Assembly: GCA_018895795.1 (NCBI GenBank) | Contig: JAHINZ010000056.1 | Span: forward strand, 1 to 9,395 | Origin: Alphaproteobacteria bacterium | GTDB taxonomy: Bacteria > Pseudomonadota > Alphaproteobacteria > Caulobacterales > Caulobacteraceae | Length of the DNA: 9,395 bases | Reading direction: 5' to 3' | Shown: piece after piece, positions 6,131-9,395 of the stretch | Layout of the letters: every line of letters begins with the position of its first letter | How positions within the stretch are numbered: position 1 is the stretch's first letter | The notes under the pieces: generated by a model | What the model was told of the DNA's origin: nothing | Seen by the model: the letters and a program-made list of their open reading frames with translations, nothing else | Database searches by the model: none | Position numbers and translations under genes: made by a program

Positions 6131-7828
6131 ATGAATAAGCTTCTGACTTTCGGCGCGGTGACCTGCGCCGCGTTCGCGTTCAGCGTGCCCGCCCTGGCCG
6201 AGCCCGTCGCCAAGCCCGATCCCAAGCTGGTCGTGGTGATCTCGGTCGACCAGTTCAGCGCCAATCTGTTCGCCCAGTATCGGCCGGTGTTCTCTGGCGG
6301 TCTGGCCACCCTGGCGCGGGAAGGGATCGTCTATCCCAACGGCTACCAGTCGCACGCCTTTACCGAGACCTGCCCCGGGCACTCGACCCTGCTGACGGGC
6401 AAGCATCCCAACAAGACCGGGATCAGCGCCAATGACTGGTATGACCTGACGACGGGCAAGTCGGTCTATTGCCTCAGCGATCCCACCAGCCCCCTGGCCA
6501 ATGACCCCGAAGGCCGTTCCGTCAGCCCCCGGAACATGGTCGCCACCACCTATGGCGACTGGCTCAAGGCCGCGTCGCCCAACAGCCGGGTGTTCGGGGT
6601 CTCGGGCAAGGATCGCGGCGCGATCACCATGTCGGGCCACCATGCCGACGGGGCCTATTGGTACGTGCCGGGCTATGGCTTCACCACCTTCGTGCCGCCC
6701 GGCGACACCGCCCAGGCGCGGCTGAAGCCGGTGGCGGCGTTCAACGCCAAGATCACCGCCGACCTCAAGAAGCACCCTTTCGTCTGGGACTATGACAAGA
6801 GCCCGATGGACGCCCTGACCGGCGGCTCGGCCAAGCGCTGCAAGGCGCTGGAGGCCGATTACGAGACCGGCGGCCGCAAGTGGCGCGCCGCCCTGCCGAT
6901 CCCGGTCGCGCCGGACGAGGCGGGGAAGCTGCGCGATATCGGCTCCAGCCCGTTCATCGACGAGGTCTCGCTGGAACTGGCCGCTCAACTTCGTGATGCT
7001 TATGGGCTGGGCGATGGCCCGCAGGTCGATCTGCTGACCGTCAGCCTGTCGGCCACCGACTATATTGGTCACCGCTACGGCACGCGCGGTCCTGAAATGT
7101 GCGATCAGATGGCGCGTCTGGACGATCGCCTCGGAACCTTCCTCAAGAGCGTCGGCAAGGCCAAGGGCGGGGTTCTGGTCGTGCTGGCCGCCGATCACGG
7201 CGCCGCCGACATGCCCGAGCGCCTGAACGGCGAGGGCTATGATGTCGAGCGCGTCATCGCCAAGCCCTGGCTGGCCAAGTTGAACACCCAGGTGCGCGCC
7301 GATCTGGGCCTGTCCTGGGACCCGTTGATCGCCGACGGCGGCATCGACCAGATCTACGCCGTCGGTCCCGACCGCAAGACGCCGTCGATCACCGACCGCG
7401 CCCGGATCGTCGCCGACGCCCTGGCGCTGATTTCCCGCCTTCCCGAGGTCGCGGGGGCCTTCGACGCCCAGGCCCTGCTGACCGCCGAGCCGGCCCCGGC
7501 CGACACCTCGCCGGAAGAGCTGTCGCTGATGGAGCGCATGCGTCGCAGCGTCTATCCGGGTCGCACGGGCGACATCGTGGTCGCCTTCAAGCCCAACCTC
7601 GTGGCCTCGACGCCGGGTCCGGCCTATGTCTCCACCCACGGCAGCCCCTGGGACTATGACCGCCGGGTGCCGATCCTGTTCTGGTGGAAGGGGAGCACGC
7701 CGCGCGAACGCATCCTGCCGCTGGACACCGTCGACATCGCCCCGACCATCGCCGCCGTGACCGGCGTGAAGCCGCCGGCTGACCTCGACGGGCGGTGCCG
7801 GCCGCTGGGGGCGGGGCACGATTGCTGA
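6131..7828 (+). CDS. Exported PafA-like alkaline phosphatase (phosphodiesterase / nucleotide pyrophosphatase superfamily)
   Basis: Predicted periplasmic zinc phosphomonoesterase that releases phosphate from organic phosphate esters. The 565-residue protein begins with a clear Sec signal peptide (MNKLLTF, a hydrophobic stretch, and ALA cleavage after residue 23). The PafA-type bimetal site is complete: D40 (SVDQF), threonine nucleophile T80 (ETCPGHST), D310 and H314 (SATDYIGH), D355 and H356 (AADHG), and H503 (STHGSPW). Residues that distinguish PafA-type monoesterases from NPP diesterases are present: N101 (SANDWYD) and K160/R162 (SGKDRGAI). This spacing follows Elizabethkingia PafA (D38, T79, N100, K162, R164, D305, H309, D352, H353, H486) as recalled. 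The ribosome-binding site before ATG 6131 is weak. It lies 85 nt after pleD and probably has its own promoter. Substrate range is inferred; the family assignment is strong. Confidence 0.92.
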   Translation: MNKLLTFGAVTCAAFAFSVPALAEPVAKPDPKLVVVISVDQFSANLFAQYRPVFSGGLATLAREGIVYPNGYQSHAFTETCPGHSTLLTGKHPNKTGISANDWYDLTTGKSVYCLSDPTSPLANDPEGRSVSPRNMVATTYGDWLKAASPNSRVFGVSGKDRGAITMSGHHADGAYWYVPGYGFTTFVPPGDTAQARLKPVAAFNAKITADLKKHPFVWDYDKSPMDALTGGSAKRCKALEADYETGGRKWRAALPIPVAPDEAGKLRDIGSSPFIDEVSLELAAQLRDAYGLGDGPQVDLLTVSLSATDYIGHRYGTRGPEMCDQMARLDDRLGTFLKSVGKAKGGVLVVLAADHGAADMPERLNGEGYDVERVIAKPWLAKLNTQVRADLGLSWDPLIADGGIDQIYAVGPDRKTPSITDRARIVADALALISRLPEVAGAFDAQALLTAEPAPADTSPEELSLMERMRRSVYPGRTGDIVVAFKPNLVASTPGPAYVSTHGSPWDYDRRVPILFWWKGSTPRERILPLDTVDIAPTIAAVTGVKPPADLDGRCRPLGAGHDC

Positions 7829-7875
7829 GGGAAGGTCTGATCGATCCAGCTTGGTCGGCGAGATCAACCCCTAGT

Positions 7876-7904
7876 TTGACCCATGCCTATAGCATCTCTA
7901 GCAT
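7876..7904 (+). promoter_or_regulatory. Candidate promoter of the serralysin-like protease gene
   Basis: TTGACC (7876-7881) and TAGCAT (7899-7904) are separated by exactly 17 nt, a good -35/-10 arrangement for the housekeeping sigma factor by general bacterial standards. A second TAGCAT copy lies at 7890-7895. It fits the Caulobacter-specific -10 consensus (GCTANAWC) only partly. Transcription would begin within or just after the adjacent inverted repeat, some 25 nt before the ATG. Confidence 0.45.
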
Positions 7905-7918
7905 GAAGCCCTTCATGC
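7901..7918 (+). repeat. Perfect 8-bp inverted repeat (candidate operator or leader hairpin)
   Basis: GCATGAAG (7901-7908) and CTTCATGC (7911-7918) are perfect inverse complements separated by CC. The dyad overlaps the end of the candidate -10 and ends 19 nt before the protease ATG, where a repressor could block transcription. As RNA it could fold as a 7-bp stem with a GCCC tetraloop just before the ribosome-binding site (GGGGGG, 7927-7932). No run of T follows, so it is not a terminator. Confidence 0.6.
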
Positions 7919-7937
7919 GCTGAGATGGGGGGCCGAC

Positions 7938-9395
7938 ATGACAGCTTTGCTCGAGGCGAACTTTGGCGCGCTCTTCGGTCTCAATACGCTGTCGACAAAC
8001 CCGCGCTGGGGCGCCGGCGCGGCCGGCGCTCCGGTGACGATCAGCTATTCGTTCGCCGATACGGCGCCGTCCTACGCCACCGAGTTCTCACAGACACCTT
8101 TCAAGGCTCTGCCAGAAGCTTTGCGTGCGGTCGCCAGGCAGGCGCTCGCCGAGGTCGCCCGGCTTACCAACATAACCTTTGTCGAAGTGAAGGGCGGCGC
8201 CCCCTCGTCCGTCAGTATCGTGATTTCCGGTACAGCTGGAGGCGGGGGGCGCGCCTCCTATCCCGGCGGCTCGTCAATCGCCGGAGACATGTATCTCGAT
8301 ATCGCCACGGCGTCCGACGGGCTTGGCTACACCTCGGGCCTGACCATCGATGAGCGGGGAGACGGTAGCTACATCAACTTCAGCAGCGTGTTCCTTCACG
8401 AGCTAGGCCATGCGCTGGGGCTTTCGCACCCCAGAAACTATCCGGTGGTGAACGGGGTGTATGTCCCGAACTCCGACGGATACGTCGTGAAGATCGATCC
8501 ATCGGTCGAGAAGCTGACCTACTCAATCATGTCCTACAACAAGACGGACGCCATACCGGATGGCGACACCTATGACGGCCCAAATGCCAAGGCGCTGTCA
8601 TATATGTACCTGGATATCCTGGCCTTGCAGGCGCTCTACGGCGTAAACACGGTCTCTTCGGCTGGCGACACCACTTATAACTTTCTCGACAAAAACGAAG
8701 GCCTCGTCACGATCTGGGATGCGGGCGGTCGCGACACCTTCGACCTTTCGAACCAGAGCCGCGCCGCCATTGTCGACCTGCGGGACGGTGGTCTTTCCAG
8801 CATCGGAACTCTGGCTCCCGCGAATCTGACGCCAAAAGCCTATGTCTCGAATGTCGTGATCGGGCCAAACACCCTCATCGAAGATGTTGTTGCGACCAAG
8901 TACGCCGATAAGATTACCGGCAATGCCGTCGCCAACCGGATCACCGGTGGCGGAGGCAATGACGACATCGATGGCGGCGAGGGGGTGGATACGGCGGTCT
9001 ATGCTGGCCTGTCGACCGATTTCAGCTGGACCAAGGCGACCGACGGATCATGGACGGTGCGGGACCTGCGAAATGGCGCGCCGGAAGGCACCGATGTTCT
9101 GCGCAACGTCGAAGTGTTGAAATTCGCGGATAAGGCTTTGGCCCTTTCAACGACCTTCTCGAGCAGCGTCGAAACCGCCTTCGCCGCGATCCTGCGATCC
9201 TCCAGCTCAACGGGTGGTCAATCGGCGGCCGCCGACCTCATGATCAAGATCGCCGACGGCCTGACCGAGGCTCAGACCATCGCCGAAATCGTCAAGATCG
9301 CCGACCAAACCACCTCGGTGGCGACGCTGAGCTACCTGTTTTTCACCGGGAAGATTCCAAGTCAACCAGGGGTCGATTACCTTATCTCGCCGACA
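7938..9395 (+). CDS. Serralysin-type (M10B) zinc metalloprotease, SapA-like, S-layer-associated (3' end beyond window)
   Basis: Predicted surface protease secreted by a type I (ABC) system. The frame is open for 486 codons to the edge. Seen: no Sec signal but an N-terminal segment like a propeptide (1-30). The zinc motif HELGHALGLSH has H154, E155, H158 and H164, and the Met-turn SIMSY has M198; together these define a metzincin. An M10_C-type region follows (WDAGGRDTFDLS at 260-271), with a short RTX calcium-binding segment, GGGGNDDID and GGEGVDTAV, at about 337-354. Residues about 451-486 (TTSVATLSYLFFTG then PSQPGVDYL) resemble, from memory, the N-terminal LPS-anchoring region of the S-layer protein RsaA. 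C. crescentus SapA is about 71 kDa and cleaves RsaA, so roughly 170 residues may be missing here. ATG 7938 has GGGGGG 5 nt upstream. Codons rare in this genome type occur (ATA twice, AGA, CTA, GTA). SapA-like is well supported; orthology to SapA is not. Confidence 0.9.
   Translation, partial: MTALLEANFGALFGLNTLSTNPRWGAGAAGAPVTISYSFADTAPSYATEFSQTPFKALPEALRAVARQALAEVARLTNITFVEVKGGAPSSVSIVISGTAGGGGRASYPGGSSIAGDMYLDIATASDGLGYTSGLTIDERGDGSYINFSSVFLHELGHALGLSHPRNYPVVNGVYVPNSDGYVVKIDPSVEKLTYSIMSYNKTDAIPDGDTYDGPNAKALSYMYLDILALQALYGVNTVSSAGDTTYNFLDKNEGLVTIWDAGGRDTFDLSNQSRAAIVDLRDGGLSSIGTLAPANLTPKAYVSNVVIGPNTLIEDVVATKYADKITGNAVANRITGGGGNDDIDGGEGVDTAVYAGLSTDFSWTKATDGSWTVRDLRNGAPEGTDVLRNVEVLKFADKALALSTTFSSSVETAFAAILRSSSSTGGQSAAADLMIKIADGLTEAQTIAEIVKIADQTTSVATLSYLFFTGKIPSQPGVDYLISPT

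Noticed and set aside
6128..7867. Minus-strand open frame of 579 codons opposite the alkaline phosphatase
   Set aside because: The plus strand encodes a complete PafA-like enzyme with signal peptide and all metal ligands; the antisense product is repetitive and motif-free.
7851..7867. Imperfect hairpin TTGGTC / GATCAA after the phosphatase gene
   Set aside because: It has a 6-bp stem with a G-U pair and no following T run, so it cannot be supported as a terminator.
7925..8353. Plus-strand frame of 142 codons starting at ATG 7925
   Set aside because: It is out of frame with the protease, which starts at 7938, runs open to the window edge, and carries HExxHxxGxxH and the Met-turn.
1..9395. 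Search for mobile elements, CRISPR arrays, tRNA or rRNA genes
   Set aside because: No transposase or integrase, terminal inverted repeats, regularly spaced repeats, or tRNA-like cloverleaf with a TTC-loop motif were recognized by eye on either strand.

Overview
The window looks like a chromosomal segment of a Caulobacter species or very close relative. DNA is GC-rich. It holds the adjacent, 4-nt-overlapping pair divK-pleD. The encoded DivK is 125 residues and PleD 454, the sizes I recall for C. crescentus, and every functional residue falls at its familiar number (DivK D53; PleD D53, R313, R359/D362, GGEEF 368-372). ClpS and a SapA-like surface protease fit the same assignment. Identification is by recalled family knowledge; no search was run.

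Layout. (1) Positions 1-1346, minus strand: the 5' part of clpA (cut by the window edge), preceded by its adaptor gene clpS. A 255-nt upstream region carries a candidate heat-shock (RpoH-type) promoter. (2) Positions 1347-4185, minus strand: a packed three-gene unit transcribed HAD-family phosphatase -> Mak-type ROK fructokinase -> dinB (DNA polymerase IV with an N-terminal C4 zinc-ribbon-like extension). Its genes overlap by 4 nt or are separated by 8 nt. (3) Positions 4186-4306: a divergent intergenic region with a candidate CtrA box and a CcrM (GANTC) site. (4) Positions 4307-6045, plus strand: divK-pleD, the phosphorelay and c-di-GMP module that drives the swarmer-to-stalked transition. 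(5) Positions 6131-7828, plus strand: an exported PafA-like alkaline phosphatase preceded by a degenerate Pho-box-like repeat. (6) Positions 7938-9395, plus strand: an open reading frame running off the right edge. It encodes a serralysin-type (M10B) zinc metalloprotease with a short RTX segment and, at the very edge, a stretch resembling the N-terminal anchoring region of the S-layer protein RsaA. A promoter-like element and a perfect 8-bp inverted repeat lie just upstream.

How the genes fit together. The left part is housekeeping: N-degron proteolysis, sugar kinase/phosphatase, and translesion synthesis. The middle is cell-cycle signalling. The right part is cell-surface and periplasmic: phosphate scavenging and S-layer-associated proteolysis. 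The least ordinary part is the right end: a SapA-like protease with its own apparent operator and relaxed codon use, next to divK-pleD. No RNA genes, insertion sequences, CRISPR arrays or phage genes were seen. No gene-free stretch exceeds 300 nt.
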